Assembly (NCBI GenBank): GCA_947465645.1
Contig: CANIBQ010000011.1
Span: 20,529 to 84,528 of the forward strand
Reading direction: 5' to 3'
Length of the DNA: 64,000 nucleotides
Source: Acidobacteriota bacterium
Lineage (GTDB): Bacteria > Acidobacteriota > Vicinamibacteria > Vicinamibacterales > UBA2999
Positions 48,148 to 60,787 of this stretch are shown piece by piece. The notes under the pieces were generated by a model. That model was not told where the DNA came from. It saw nothing but the letters and a program-made list of their open reading frames with translations, and did not search any database. The position numbers and the translations under genes are program-made. Within the stretch, counting starts at the first letter, position 1; each line of letters starts with the position of its first letter.

Positions 48148-48240
48148 GCTTGTGGGGCGGACCCTGTCGGGTCCGCCGGGCAAGCCTGTCGCGGGGTCCC
48201 CACCGCGCCAGCGCGGTGGGGTGCCGTGGCTTGCCCCACT
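48148..48240. repeat. Family C dispersed repeat cluster
   Basis: CTTGTGGGGCGGACCCTGTC and GGGTCCGCCGGGCAAGCCTG, then CCCCACCGCGCCAGCGCGGT and GGCTTGCCCCACT. Nested hairpins end at the stop codon of the 48241 gene. Confidence 0.88.
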
Positions 48241-50100
48241 TCACGGGATCCGTCGCAGGCGATACACCCGCGCGTCGTCCAGGTCGTGCAGATGCTCGGC
48301 CCCGGCGGTGATCCAGCGGACGACCTCGGGATCCTCGCGCGGACGGAGGATGACGTAGAGATCTTCGCGCCGGCGATACGGCGTCAGCGCGTCGGGTTGA
48401 CGCTCGGCGATCGCGTGGCGGAGGGGGTTGAAGTGCGGCGGCTCGTAGCCGCTGTATCCGTTGATCGTCCGGTAGCCACCGGCGACGGCGCGGTATTGCG
48501 GTATCGCGTTCCACCAGACTTCCTCGACGGGCATGTCGAGCACCAGGGCGCCGCGCGGGATCACGCCGGCGGGCATCGGCAGCGGCGCGCGCACGGTCAC
48601 GTCGAAGAACCATCCCTCGGCGGCGATCAGGACCGCAAGGCACGTGACCGCGCCGCGCTGGTACCGTGGCAGGCGCCGGAACAGGGCCGCCGCGCCGAAG
48701 CCTGCGAGCATCGCCAGGCACAGCATCGCCGGCAGCCAGGCGCGCGCGGGGACGCGAATGCTGTCGACGCCGGGAATCTCCATCAGCAGCCGGTAGGGCC
48801 CGAACCAGAGGGAGCGCCACGGCGCCGACCACGCCGGCTCCGGGCCGAGCGCGAACAGCCACATGACGAATGCAGCAACCGCGTAGCCGACCACCGGGTC
48901 GCGCGCGCGCCATGCACGCCGGAATCCGTTCGTGCGAATCACGCCGGCGAGGAACAACACGAACGCGACGGTGAACAGGAGATACGGCTGGAAGGGCGGC
49001 AGCGGCAGCGGGCCAAGGTGCCAGCCGAACGGGCCGGTCCAGATGCGCAGCAGGACGATGGCGGTGATCACACCCGCTGCGGTCAGGAGACGGCGCGCGC
49101 TCATTCGGGACTGCGCTTGTGGGGCGGACCCTGCGGGTCCGCCCGGCGAGCCTGACAAGGCTCGCCCCACAAGCGCGTACAGCGCGAGGGCGGCGATCGT
49201 CAGGCCGGGGAAGATAGCGCCTTCCTCGTAGGTGTCGGGGATGACGCCGCGCCAGAACGTCGAGCGGTGGAAGATGCGGCCGACGCCGGTCACCCCGGCG
49301 GCAAAGGTCTTCACCTCGTCGTAGTGGCGCACCAGGCCGTATCCCGCCTGCCGCTGGTGATAGCCCCACAGCAGCGGCGCCATCAGCATCAGGACCAGCA
49401 CCGCCGTCGTCGCCGGCGCGACCAGGCGCCGCCACTGCGCCAGCGGCACCCACCACGCGCACCAGACGGCCACCAGCAGCGGCACAAAGACGATGTTGTA
49501 GGCGTTGGCGAGCGCGGCGCACAGCCAGCCGAATGCGAACAGCCCGAGCGCGCGACGCCGCCGCGCGCGATCGTCATGCCGCGCGATGTAGCGATGCAGC
49601 CCGAGCAGCGTCAGCGGGATGCCGAAGGCCATCAGCATCTGGACGTGGGTCATCTGCACCGCCTGGTACGGGGCGAACGCGAACGCCAGCCCGCCGATGA
49701 AGGCGGCGAGCGCCGAGCCGGTCAGCTCCCGCGCCAGGGCGTACGCGCTGATGCCATTCAACGGGAACGCGAGGAGATAGACGACGTTGTACGCGAGCAC
49801 CGCATTCCCGGTCGTCCAGACGATCGGTGAGGCGATCGGATACGCCAGCAGCAGGTGCTCGGTGAACGCCGTCACGCCGGGCAGCGGCGCAAAGCCGGGG
49901 AAATTCCACCACTCGGCGGTCAACGGGACGTGCGTCGCGTTCCACGCGAGGATCGACGCGTTCAACAGCGGATCGCCGAGGTAGGCGTAGAGGTGCGTGG
50001 AGAGGTCAGGAAGGAGGTGCCAGAACAGCAGCGCGGTGACCCCCGCGTAGACGAGCGCCGCAATCGCCATCGCCATGGCCTGGAGGTTCACGAAGGGCAC
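48241..50100 (-). CDS. Polytopic membrane protein, GT-C/YfhO-like
   Basis: 619 residues with about a dozen hydrophobic helices and a C-terminal soluble domain (about 500-619). YLGDPLLNASILAWNATHV near the N-terminus and EWWNFPGFAP in the first large loop resemble polyprenyl-phosphate-sugar-dependent glycosyltransferases (GT-C, YfhO type). RVPARAWLPAMLCLAML occurs later. It may add sugars to lipids or polymers at the outer face of the inner membrane. The loop near residues 309-330 is encoded by a complete family C repeat (49112-49175). ATG 50100 is 24 bases from the divergent esterase. Confidence 0.72.
   Translation of the reverse strand: MPFVNLQAMAMAIAALVYAGVTALLFWHLLPDLSTHLYAYLGDPLLNASILAWNATHVPLTAEWWNFPGFAPLPGVTAFTEHLLLAYPIASPIVWTTGNAVLAYNVVYLLAFPLNGISAYALARELTGSALAAFIGGLAFAFAPYQAVQMTHVQMLMAFGIPLTLLGLHRYIARHDDRARRRRALGLFAFGWLCAALANAYNIVFVPLLVAVWCAWWVPLAQWRRLVAPATTAVLVLMLMAPLLWGYHQRQAGYGLVRHYDEVKTFAAGVTGVGRIFHRSTFWRGVIPDTYEEGAIFPGLTIAALALYALVGRALSGSPGGPAGSAPQAQSRMSARRLLTAAGVITAIVLLRIWTGPFGWHLGPLPLPPFQPYLLFTVAFVLFLAGVIRTNGFRRAWRARDPVVGYAVAAFVMWLFALGPEPAWSAPWRSLWFGPYRLLMEIPGVDSIRVPARAWLPAMLCLAMLAGFGAAALFRRLPRYQRGAVTCLAVLIAAEGWFFDVTVRAPLPMPAGVIPRGALVLDMPVEEVWWNAIPQYRAVAGGYRTINGYSGYEPPHFNPLRHAIAERQPDALTPYRRREDLYVILRPREDPEVVRWITAGAEHLHDLDDARVYRLRRIP
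49112..49175. repeat. Complete family C element inserted inside a membrane-protein gene
   Basis: A perfect 12-bp terminal inverted repeat, GCGCTTGTGGGG and CCCCACAAGCGC, encloses two inner hairpins, GCGGACCC-TGC-GGGTCCGC and GCGAGCCT-GAC-AAGGCTCGC. It is 64 bases long, lies in a loop between membrane helices and stays in frame with the flanking gene. Confidence 0.92.
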
Positions 50101-50123
50101 GCGCTGATTGTAAAGTGTGTGCC

Positions 50124-50900
50124 ATGAAGCTGATCACGATCTGCGTCCTCACGGCCGCGGCCGTCACGCTCGCCGCGTCCAGCGCGTTCGCCGAGACGAT
50201 GACCTGGACTGTCGCCGGCGAGAAGCGGCAGGCGATCGTCTACGCGCCGACCGCGGCGTCGCCGGGCGGCAAGGTGCCGCTCGTGCTCTCGTTCCACGGG
50301 CGGGGGGACGACATGGAGAACTTCCAGCACACGGCCATCCACCGCGCCTGGCCCCAGGCGGCCGTCGTCTACGTCCAGGGCCTGCCGACGGCGTCCACGC
50401 TTCGGGGCTGGCAGAACGAAAAGGGGCAGGACAACGACCGGGACCTCAAGCTGGTTGATGCCGCGCTCGCGTCCCTGCGGACCAGGTTCAACGTCGACGA
50501 CACCCGCATCTATGCGACCGGATTTTCCAACGGCGCGGCCTTCACCTACCTGCTGTGGGCCGAGCGCCCGGGAGTGTTCGCGGCCTACGCGCCAGTCGCC
50601 GGGCGCCTGCGCCCCTCGGTGCAGCTGACACAGCCCAGGCCGGTGTTTCACGTCGCCGGCCGGACGGATCCGCAGATCCTGTTCGTCGATCAGCAGGCGG
50701 CCATCGAAGCGGCGATTCGCGCCGATGGCGTCGCCGGCAAGAGCACGTCGTGTGGGAACGAGTGCACGGTCTACGGCGCCGGCAGCGCGGCGCCGGTCAT
50801 GACCTGGATCCATCCCGGCGGCCATACCTACCCGAACAGCACCTCGGAGCGAATAGCTGCGTTCTTCCGCGAGCACCCGCGTCCGAAGCCCAAAGACTAA
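50124..50900 (+). CDS. Exported PHB depolymerase/feruloyl esterase-like hydrolase
   Basis: 258 residues from ATG 50124 (GTG 50115 is possible). Signal peptide MKLITICVLTAAAVTLAASSAFA. LVLSFHGRGDDMENF, IYATGFSNGAAFTYLL (nucleophile Ser in GFSNG), HVAGRTDP and MTWIHPGGHTYP (Asp and His region) fit the LpqC/PHB depolymerase family. Two close Cys (SCGNEC) could form a disulphide. The tail PRPKPKD and stop come from family E-like DNA. It is convergent with the carboxyltransferase gene, with 14 bases between. Confidence 0.9.
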   Translation: MKLITICVLTAAAVTLAASSAFAETMTWTVAGEKRQAIVYAPTAASPGGKVPLVLSFHGRGDDMENFQHTAIHRAWPQAAVVYVQGLPTASTLRGWQNEKGQDNDRDLKLVDAALASLRTRFNVDDTRIYATGFSNGAAFTYLLWAERPGVFAAYAPVAGRLRPSVQLTQPRPVFHVAGRTDPQILFVDQQAAIEAAIRADGVAGKSTSCGNECTVYGAGSAAPVMTWIHPGGHTYPNSTSERIAAFFREHPRPKPKD

Positions 50901-50914
50901 AGACCAGAGACTCG

Positions 50915-52456
50915 CTACAGCGGGATGTTGCCGTGCTTCCGGGGCGGGTTCTTGTCGCGCTTGGTCTCGAGCGCCGCGAGGGCGGTGATCAGCTTGCGGC
51001 GCGTCAGCCTCGGGGCGATCACTTCGTCGACGAAGCCGTGCTGGGCGGCGATGTAGGGGTTGGCGAATTTCTCGCGGTACTCGGCGATCTTCGCCGCCCG
51101 GGCCGCGGCCTCGTCGGCGGCCGCGTCGAGCTCGCGCCGGTAGAGGATGTTCACGGCGCCCTCGGCCCCCATCACCGCGATCTCCGCGGTTGGCCAGGCG
51201 TAGTTCACGTCCGACCGGATGTGCTTGCTCGACATCACGCAGTACGCGCCGCCGTACGCCTTCCGCGTGATCACCGTCAGCTTCGGCACCGTCGCCTCGG
51301 CGAACGCAAACAGCAGCTTGGCGCCGTGGCGGATGATGCCGCCGAACTCCTGCACCGTCCCGGGCAGGAATCCCGGCACGTCCTCGAACGTCACCAGCGG
51401 GATGTTGAACGCGTCGCAGAAGCGGACGAACCGCGCGCCCTTCACCGAGGCGTCGATGTCGAGGGTCCCGGCGAGATACGCCGGCTGGTTGGCGACGACG
51501 CCGACCGGACGCCCACCGAGGCGCGCGAACCCGACCAGCAGGTTCCGCGCGAAATGCTGGTGGACCTCCAGGAGATAGCCTTCGTCCACCACCGCATGAA
51601 TGACGTCGAGCATGTCGTACGGCTGGTTTGGCGCGGCCGGCACAACGTCATCGAGCGACGCGTCCTCGCGATCCAGGGGATCGGTCGTCTCGATCCGCGG
51701 CGGGTCGTCGAGGTTGTTCGACGGCAGGAACGAGAGGAGCTCGCGGATCAGCAGCAGGCATTCGTCGTCATTCTCGACCGCGAAGTGCGCGACGCCGCTC
51801 TTCTCGTTGTGCGTCATCGCGCCGCCGAGATCCTCCTTGGTCACCTCCTCGTGGGTGACGGTGCGGACGACGTCGGGCCCGGTCACGAACATGTAGCTGG
51901 TGTTCTTCACCATCACGATGAAGTCGGTAATCGCCGGGGAGTACACCGCGCCGCCGGCGCACGGCCCCATGATCGCGGAGATCTGCGGCACGACGCCCGA
52001 GGCGAGCGTGTTGCGCAGGAAAATGTCCGCATAGCCGGCGAGCGACAGCACGCCTTCCTGGATCCGCGCGCCTCCCGAGTCGTTCAGGCCGACGACGGGC
52101 GCGCCCATCTTCATCGCGAGGTCCATGATCTTGACGATCTTGGCGGCGTTGGTTTCGGAGAGTGACCCGCCGAACACGGTGAAGTCCTGCGCGAAGGCGT
52201 AGGTCAGGCGGCCGTTGATCCGGCCGTGACCGCAGACGACGCCGTCGCCCGGCACGATCTGCTCGTCCATGCCGAAATCGCGGCAGCGGTGCGCGACGTA
52301 CTTGCCGAACTCCTCGAATGTGCCGGGGTCGAACAGCAGGTCGATGCGCGCGCGCGCGGTCAGCTTGCCGGCCTCGCGCTGGCGGCGCAGGCGCTCCTCC
52401 CCGCCGCCGAGCTCCGAGCGCCGCTCCAGGTCTGCGAGAACGTCTCTCGGATTCAC
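50915..52456 (-). CDS. Acyl-CoA carboxylase carboxyltransferase (beta) subunit
   Basis: 513 residues from GTG 52456. [37 protein letters not shown] and [32 protein letters not shown] are the paired crotonase-fold acyl-CoA and biotin sites of PccB-type enzymes, and [13 protein letters not shown] is also typical. It transfers carboxylate from biotin to acetyl- or propionyl-CoA and probably pairs with the carboxylase at 46603. A divergent membrane gene and an esterase separate the two. It follows the transaldolase-family gene by 19 bases. Confidence 0.95.
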   Translation of the reverse strand: MNPRDVLADLERRSELGGGEERLRRQREAGKLTARARIDLLFDPGTFEEFGKYVAHRCRDFGMDEQIVPGDGVVCGHGRINGRLTYAFAQDFTVFGGSLSETNAAKIVKIMDLAMKMGAPVVGLNDSGGARIQEGVLSLAGYADIFLRNTLASGVVPQISAIMGPCAGGAVYSPAITDFIVMVKNTSYMFVTGPDVVRTVTHEEVTKEDLGGAMTHNEKSGVAHFAVENDDECLLLIRELLSFLPSNNLDDPPRIETTDPLDREDASLDDVVPAAPNQPYDMLDVIHAVVDEGYLLEVHQHFARNLLVGFARLGGRPVGVVANQPAYLAGTLDIDASVKGARFVRFCDAFNIPLVTFEDVPGFLPGTVQEFGGIIRHGAKLLFAFAEATVPKLTVITRKAYGGAYCVMSSKHIRSDVNYAWPTAEIAVMGAEGAVNILYRRELDAAADEAAARAAKIAEYREKFANPYIAAQHGFVDEVIAPRLTRRKLITALAALETKRDKNPPRKHGNIPL

Positions 52457-52475
52457 GAGCAGGGGGTCTCTGTCA

Positions 52476-53129
52476 CTACACCTTGGCGGCTTGCGCTTTT
52501 TCCCAGTCCTTCAGGAATCTCTCGAGGCCGAGGTCGGTGAGCGGATGCTTGAAGCACTGCTCGATGACGGCGGGCGGCACCGTGACGACGTCAGCGCCCA
52601 TGCGGGCGGACTCGACGATGTGAATCGGGCTGCGGACGCTGGCGACCAGCACCTCGGTCGGGAAGTCGAAGTTCTCGAAGATGTCGACGATCTCCTGGAT
52701 CAGGTTCATGCCGGTGGTGCCGATGTCGTCGAGCCGTCCCACGAACGGGCTCACGTAGGAGGCGCCCACCTTCGCGGCCAGCCACGCCTGTGTCGCCGAG
52801 AAGATCAGCGTGACGTTGACGCGGATCCCTTCGGACGCGAGCGTCTTGCAGGCCTTGACGCCGTCCTTCGTGAACGGCACCTTGACGACGATGTGCTCGT
52901 CGATGGAGGCGAGGTCGCGCCCCTCGCGAATCATGCCGGCGGAGTCGGTGGCGACCACCTCCGCGCTGACCGGGCCCTTCACGATGTCGCAGATCTGTTT
53001 CAGGATCTGGCGGGCGTCGCCCGACTCCTTCGCCATCAGCGACGGGTTGGTGGTGACGCCGTCGAGAATGCCATACGCGGCAAGTGCCTCGATCTCCTTC
53101 ACGTTGCCGGTATCCACGAACAACTTCAT
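52476..53129 (-). CDS. Transaldolase family (fructose-6-phosphate aldolase/TalC-like)
   Basis: 217 residues, the length of the short family. [16 protein letters not shown] and [12 protein letters not shown] open the barrel. Lys in [12 protein letters not shown] is the Schiff-base residue. [11 protein letters not shown] and VLVASVRSP bind phosphate. It transfers or cleaves a dihydroxyacetone unit in the pentose phosphate pathway. GGGAG lies five bases before ATG 53129. The genes run in the order FnIII lipoprotein, transaldolase, carboxyltransferase; the gap of 45 bases before it is a repeat. Confidence 0.93.
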   Translation of the reverse strand: MKLFVDTGNVKEIEALAAYGILDGVTTNPSLMAKESGDARQILKQICDIVKGPVSAEVVATDSAGMIREGRDLASIDEHIVVKVPFTKDGVKACKTLASEGIRVNVTLIFSATQAWLAAKVGASYVSPFVGRLDDIGTTGMNLIQEIVDIFENFDFPTEVLVASVRSPIHIVESARMGADVVTVPPAVIEQCFKHPLTDLGLERFLKDWEKAQAAKV

Positions 53130-53135
53130 AAACTC

Positions 53136-53174
53136 TCCCAGCTACCCAGCCACCTAGCGACCCAGCCACTCAGA
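53136..53174. repeat. Family H low-complexity repeat (ACCCAGCCA type)
   Basis: TCCCAGCTACCCAGCCACCT and AGCGACCCAGCCACTCAG: repeated CCCAGC units between two genes of the same direction. One copy only in this window. Confidence 0.6.
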
Positions 53175-54485
53175 TCAGCGCGCCGTTTCTTCCACCGGCA
53201 GGGATTCAATGCTCGCGTTCGGCAGCGGCACGCGCGCGTCGACGGCGATCACGGTATAGCTGTATCGCGTGCCGGGCATCACGGTCGCGTCGCGGTAGCG
53301 CGCTTCGAGGATCGGCGTCGCGGTCAGCTGCAGCGCCGGCTGCAGTGTGGCACTCCCCACCTCGCGGCGCAAGACCAGGTAACCACCCAGATCCAGCTCG
53401 CCGTTCGGATCCCAGATCAGGCTGATCGCGCCCTGAGCGGCGACCGCAGCCGGCGGCGCGGGCTGACCCGGCGGAAAAATATCGACCGGGGCAAAGCACG
53501 TCGGCGGCGATGATTCGCCGATCGTCGCGCCCCGCGCCGCGCGCACGGTGTAGCACCGCTCGCGCCCCAGCAAGGTCTCATCCGTCACCGTCGTCACGCG
53601 AGGCGCCGTGGTCGCGAGGACCACCGGCGATGGCGGTGGTCCGGCCGTCTTGACCGGCGGGAACTGCAGCGGGTCCGGCGCGAGATCGCGGTAGACGATG
53701 TAGCGGGTGGGGCCCGGCGGGAGCCTGTCATCCGGGACCACGGGCAGCGCCACCGCGGTGGGGTCGACGTCGTACGGCACCCCTTCCGCCGCCAGCGTGT
53801 CCTCAGCGACGAAGCCAATCAACCCGCCGGACGGTTCCCACTCGAGCGTCACCAGCGCCGGCGTGTAGGTCGCGCGCACGTTCGTCGGCGGCGTGGGAAG
53901 CGGGGTGAGGATCAGCCCCGCCTGGGCACCGGGCGGACCGTTGCGTCCGCGATCGGTGAATGGGATCGCCATGTAAAACCGCTGGAGCGGCAGCGTCACG
54001 ATCGGAACGATCACGCCCGTGTCCGGTGGCGGCAGGCGTTGCCGTTCGGTCACCGGGTCGAGCGGGCCCTGGACGAGCTCGTCGGCGGTCAGGTGGTCGA
54101 TCACCGTGACCGCGCCATCTGGAAGCGCGCCGAGCGCCGGGTTCCGCAAGGGGATGGGCGCACCCGGCTCCGGCGGCAGTACCGCCGGCGCAACCGGGAT
54201 CGAGGCCACCACCGAGCCGAGCGTGGGCCACAGCAGGAGCGAGGGGGCCGTTCGCCCGGTGTAGCCGTAGACATCCACCCGCGCGATGTTGACGGGAAGC
54301 GACGAATCGACGTTGGTCGCGGGAATCGTGACGGTGACGTGGACCTCGCTGCCGCGGCGTTCGGCGGCGAGCTTGGCCACGGCGGCGGGGATTCGCACAA
54401 ACGGCGCGAGCGGTGCGCTCTTCTTCCCGCACGCACCCGCGAGCAGACAGACGATGACCACGAGTGCCAGGCGGGCCCGATTCAT
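53175..54485 (-). CDS. FnIII-like domain lipoprotein
   Basis: 436 residues. The leader ALVVIVCLLAGACGKK has a clear lipobox (Cys 19). After it come beta-sandwich segments that look like three fibronectin type III domains, with pairs such as VHVTVTIPATNVDSSLPVNIARVDVYGY and ALVTLEWEPSGG, and a last RYSYTVIAVDARVP. It is probably an outer membrane-anchored carbohydrate- or protein-contacting lipoprotein. The start lies two bases after the stop of the GAF/sigma-54 regulator (TAGGAATG). Confidence 0.82.
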   Translation of the reverse strand: MNRARLALVVIVCLLAGACGKKSAPLAPFVRIPAAVAKLAAERRGSEVHVTVTIPATNVDSSLPVNIARVDVYGYTGRTAPSLLLWPTLGSVVASIPVAPAVLPPEPGAPIPLRNPALGALPDGAVTVIDHLTADELVQGPLDPVTERQRLPPPDTGVIVPIVTLPLQRFYMAIPFTDRGRNGPPGAQAGLILTPLPTPPTNVRATYTPALVTLEWEPSGGLIGFVAEDTLAAEGVPYDVDPTAVALPVVPDDRLPPGPTRYIVYRDLAPDPLQFPPVKTAGPPPSPVVLATTAPRVTTVTDETLLGRERCYTVRAARGATIGESSPPTCFAPVDIFPPGQPAPPAAVAAQGAISLIWDPNGELDLGGYLVLRREVGSATLQPALQLTATPILEARYRDATVMPGTRYSYTVIAVDARVPLPNASIESLPVEETAR

Positions 54486-54487
54486 TC

Positions 54488-56119
<1,632 letters not shown>

Positions 56120-56198
56120 TCGTGGTCTCCTTCATTCCGCTATATTCCGCCCCAGTGTAGCGCGGAGGCAATACCACTTTCTTGTAGTAACGAATATA

Positions 56199-56225
56199 TG
56201 TCGCGACAAATTTGTCTGACAGACA
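56199..56225. promoter_or_regulatory. Array of overlapping TGTC/GACA palindromes
   Basis: TGTCGCGACA (56199-56208), GACAAATTTGTC (56205-56216) and the near-palindrome TGTCTGACAGACA (56213-56225) overlap in succession. They lie 80-106 bases before the sigma-54 activator start and in front of a small rightward frame. They look like operator sites for one dimeric repressor or activator; the protein cannot be named. Confidence 0.5.
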
Positions 56226-56268
56226 TCTGAAAACAGGCCGAATCCATCCTTTTTCAACGGAAAACTGG

Positions 56269-56367
56269 ATGGCTAACAAGGGAAGGACGACGGGCGCACA
56301 AAGCGCCGCCGCGCGGGACATGGGCGATCGGGTCTGGCGCGAGTTCGTGGGGGCGGCGGGCGACTAG
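56269..56367 (+). CDS. Possible 32-residue protein
   Basis: ATG 56269 to TAG 56367 reads MANKGRTTGAQSAAARDMG followed by DRVWREFVGAAGD. It is charged with a plausible amphipathic end. GGAAAA precedes it, but there is no proper ribosome-binding site. It is divergent from the sigma-54 activator and could be controlled by the same palindromes. Weak support. Confidence 0.25.
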   Translation: MANKGRTTGAQSAAARDMGDRVWREFVGAAGD

Positions 56368-56385
56368 AAGGTGAAAGGGAAAAGG

Positions 56386-57783
<1,398 letters not shown>

Positions 57784-57790
57784 GCGCGCG

Positions 57791-58315
57791 CTACAACTCC
57801 TCGATGGTCAGGTTCGGGTTGGTATAGATGCAGATCTCGGCGGCAATGCTCATCGCCTCCTGGGCGATCTGCCGCGCGTCGAGCGGGCTGTGGCGCGCGA
57901 GCGCCCGGGCTGCCGCCATCGCGAACGGTCCGCCCGAGCCGACCGCGACGATGCCGTCGTCGGGCTCGATGAGATCGCCGGTGCCGGAGAGCAGGAATGT
58001 CGATTTGCGATCGGCCACGATCAGCATCGCCTCGAGGCGGCGCAGGAGACGGTCGGTGCGCCAGTCGCGCGCCAGCTCCACGGCCGAGCGTTCGAGGTTG
58101 CCGCGATACTGTTCGAGCTTCGCTTCGAAGCGCGAGAAGAGCGCGAACGAGTCGGCGGCCGACCCGGCAAACCCCGCGACGATCGAGTCGTTATAGAGGC
58201 GGCGAATCTTCCTGGCGCTCTGCTTGAGGACGGTATTGCCGAAGGTCACCTGGCCGTCGCCCGCGAGCACCGTCCGATCCTGGTGCCGCACCGCCAGGAT
58301 GGTCGTCGCGTGCAT
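57791..58315 (-). CDS. hslV: HslV, proteolytic subunit of the HslUV protease
   Basis: 174 residues from ATG 58315, which puts the catalytic Thr near the N-terminus ([11 protein letters not shown]); the ATG at 58327 would add four residues. [13 protein letters not shown] and [19 protein letters not shown] are the conserved chamber residues, and [14 protein letters not shown] is typical too. It forms the two-ring peptidase that works with HslU. A TATACT sequence sits just upstream without a good -35. Confidence 0.97.
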   Translation of the reverse strand: MHATTILAVRHQDRTVLAGDGQVTFGNTVLKQSARKIRRLYNDSIVAGFAGSAADSFALFSRFEAKLEQYRGNLERSAVELARDWRTDRLLRRLEAMLIVADRKSTFLLSGTGDLIEPDDGIVAVGSGGPFAMAAARALARHSPLDARQIAQEAMSIAAEICIYTNPNLTIEEL

Positions 58316-58488
58316 GGCCGGGAGCATTCAGCCAGTATATAGATCTCAAAAAGAGAGCACGCCGCCGTGACCGTCCGCGAGGACGGATGACCGGCGGAGC
58401 TGCGGATGTTTCGCTGAAACTCTTAGGATTTTCACCGTCAGGCCGTGGCAACACTGTTGCTGAGATGAGACCCGGAGGAAGATCCCCG

Positions 58489-59316
58489 ATGCTCCCGATT
58501 GCATTATTCGTCGCCGCCGCGCTGCTCGCCGCAACCCCGGGGGCCTTGGCGCAGGACGCGCCGCAAGATCAGCCGGTCGAACCGGTAGCACGTCCGGCCG
58601 TGCCGGAACGCCGGCAGGCCATTCCGCGGTCCGAAGCCCCACGTCCGGCCCCGGCACCGCGCGTCGAAGTGCAGCCCGCCGAGGCGCCGCAGCCCGCGCA
58701 GGCGGAGGCGAGCGGCGAACAGCAGCGCCGCGCCGAGCCGCGCACCCGCGCGCGGGGCGACAACCCGCCGGTCGGCACCGCGGTGCCGCGGGCGCAGGGC
58801 CGTCGAGACGAACCGCGGCGAGCGCCGGACCCGCCGCGCGTGGCGGAACGTGGCCGTCCCAACGTGCGTTCCGGTGGCCGCACCGTCTACGCGCCGCCGG
58901 TCTACAACAACTATTACTACTACCCGCGCCGGAACTATCCCTACGGCTACGGCGCCTTCGGCCTGGGCTACTTCTACTACGACCCGTACCAGTGGTATCC
59001 GAACAACTACGCGTACAGCGGCTATGGCTATCCGGGCTATTACCCCGGCCAGGGCTACGGCGGCCCGGGCTACGACGTGTTTGACATCGGACAGGTGCGG
59101 CTGCGCGTGACCCCGCGCCATGCCCAGGTATTCGTGGATGGATACTTCGCCGGCGAAGTGGATGACTACGACGGCATCGCGCAGGCGCTGAAGCTCGAGT
59201 CCGGGCCGTACCGCTTCGAGATCGTCGCGCCCGGTTACGAGCCGCTGGAGTTCGACATCCGGGTCATCCCCGGCGAGAAGATCACCTATCGCGGTGATCT
59301 GAGGCGACTGCCCTAG
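58489..59316 (+). CDS. Exported Pro-rich / Tyr-rich protein with PEGA-like domain
   Basis: 275 residues. Signal peptide IALFVAAALLAATPGALAQ. Region about 25-140 is Pro/Arg/Ala-rich. Region about 140-195 is Tyr/Gly-rich (NNYYYYPRRNYPYGYGAFG, GYPGYYPGQGYGG). The C-terminal 80 residues (LRVTPRHAQVFVDGYFAGEVDD ... LKLESGPYRFEIVAPGYEPL) are a PEGA-like surface domain. GGAGG lies 10 bases before ATG 58489. It is divergent from hslV and convergent with the APC permease gene, separated from it by a family D repeat. Confidence 0.82.
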   Translation: MLPIALFVAAALLAATPGALAQDAPQDQPVEPVARPAVPERRQAIPRSEAPRPAPAPRVEVQPAEAPQPAQAEASGEQQRRAEPRTRARGDNPPVGTAVPRAQGRRDEPRRAPDPPRVAERGRPNVRSGGRTVYAPPVYNNYYYYPRRNYPYGYGAFGLGYFYYDPYQWYPNNYAYSGYGYPGYYPGQGYGGPGYDVFDIGQVRLRVTPRHAQVFVDGYFAGEVDDYDGIAQALKLESGPYRFEIVAPGYEPLEFDIRVIPGEKITYRGDLRRLP

Positions 59317-59320
59317 CAGT

Positions 59321-59389
59321 AAGCGGTAGGCAGTAGACAGTAGGCAGTGCGAACGTTTGCTGCCTACTGCTTACTGCCTACTGTGAACT
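59321..59389. repeat. Family D hairpin between convergent genes
   Basis: GCAGTAAGCGGTAGGCAGTA and GACAGTAGGCAG on the left, CTGCCTACTGCTTACTGCCT on the right. The right arm supplies the last codon and TAG of the permease gene. It may act as a terminator in both directions. Confidence 0.82.
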
Positions 59390-60763
59390 ACGGGCTCTAA
59401 ACAACAGGTAGACCGGAATGCCTGCCGCGATGATGAGCGCTCCGGCGCCGATCGCGGCAGGACCGCTGTACAGGCTGTTGACCAGAATCGCAGCGCTCAC
59501 GACCATGTAGATCCCCGGCGCCAACGGATAGCCCCAGGCGCGGAACGGGCGCTCGGCGTCGGGCTGCTTGGCCCGCAGGACGAAGAGCGCCAGCACCGCC
59601 ACCCCAGAAAACAGGATGATCGCAAACCCGGTGTAGTTGACCAGGGCGTCCGCCTTTGCGGTGAGGACCAGCACCGAGCTCCACGCCGCCTGCGCGAGAA
59701 TCGCGGTCGCGGGCGTGCGGTAGCGCGGGTGGATATTCGCCGCGCGCCTGAAGAACACGCCGTCGCGCGCCATCGCGAAGTAGACCCGCGGCCCCGCGAA
59801 CGACATCGCGCTGATGCTGGCCAGCAGGCTGATGATCGACACGACCGCCATGATGTTGCCTGCCACCGATCCCAGCAGCTGGTCGGCGATGAAGTCCAGC
59901 ATGCTGCCCCGAATCTGCGCGAGCTCCCCGACCGGCACGACGTAGAGGTAGAGGACGTTCAGCAGCAGGTAGAGGGCAATGACCGCGGAGGTGCCGAGCG
60001 CCAGCGCCCGCGGCACGTTGCGGCCGGGCTCGCGGATCTCCTCCGCGACGTACGCCGCGGCGTTCCACCCGGAGTAGGTGAACATCACCGGGATCAGCGC
60101 CAGCAGCCAGCCGCCGATCGCCACCGGGCCTGCGGACTGCGTGACGTTCGCGACATCCCCCTGGCCGAATGAGAATCCGAGCGCGACGAACAGCACCAGC
60201 GCCGAGACCTTGAGGACTGCCAGGATGTTGCCGACCAGCCGGCCCTGCCCGACGCCGCGCAGGTGGATCCAGGCCATTCCAAAGATTGCCGCGATCGCGA
60301 CGACGCTCTGGGGCGAGACGCTGATGACGATGGTGCCGGGAATGATCGGGATGGAGAGAAACGGGGTGCTGTTGCCCGCGGCGGGGATGAAGCGCCCCAG
60401 GTAGAACGCCAGGACGACCGCGCTGGTGGCGATCGCCCCCGAGAACCCGGCGACAAACGACGTCCATCCGGTGAGGAATGCCGCCAGTGGCCCAAACGCT
60501 TCGCGGAGATAGACGTACTCGCCACCGGCCTTGGGACGCAGCGCCGCGAGCTCCGCGTAGGCCATCGCGCCCGCGAACGCCAGCAGTCCGCCCGCTACCC
60601 ACGTCGACAGGAACAAGAGGGCGTTCGGGACGGCCATCGCGATCTGGGGTGGCGTAAACAGAATGCCGCCGCCGATGACGTTGGAAACGATGATCGCTGC
60701 CGCGTCGAGAGGACCGAGCCGGCGCTCGAGGACGTTCTGTGAGGGGACGACGGTGGTTGTCAC
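59378..60763 (-). CDS. APC-family amino acid permease
   Basis: 461 residues from GTG 60763, about twelve membrane helices. SNVIGGGILFTPPQIA carries the unwound glycine region of helix 1, and ALRPKAGGEYVYLREAFGPLAAFLTGW the helix 3 segment. GWNAAAYVAEEIREPGRNVPRAL is the conserved helix 6 part of LAT/APC transporters. Substrate is probably an amino acid. Longer reading from 60820 would add residues encoded by a family G repeat, so GTG is preferred. The last codon lies in a family D repeat. Confidence 0.92.
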   Translation of the reverse strand: MTTTVVPSQNVLERRLGPLDAAAIIVSNVIGGGILFTPPQIAMAVPNALLFLSTWVAGGLLAFAGAMAYAELAALRPKAGGEYVYLREAFGPLAAFLTGWTSFVAGFSGAIATSAVVLAFYLGRFIPAAGNSTPFLSIPIIPGTIVISVSPQSVVAIAAIFGMAWIHLRGVGQGRLVGNILAVLKVSALVLFVALGFSFGQGDVANVTQSAGPVAIGGWLLALIPVMFTYSGWNAAAYVAEEIREPGRNVPRALALGTSAVIALYLLLNVLYLYVVPVGELAQIRGSMLDFIADQLLGSVAGNIMAVVSIISLLASISAMSFAGPRVYFAMARDGVFFRRAANIHPRYRTPATAILAQAAWSSVLVLTAKADALVNYTGFAIILFSGVAVLALFVLRAKQPDAERPFRAWGYPLAPGIYMVVSAAILVNSLYSGPAAIGAGALIIAAGIPVYLLFRARSSQ

Positions 60764-60787
60764 GCGCGGATTATACGTTTCGCGCGT

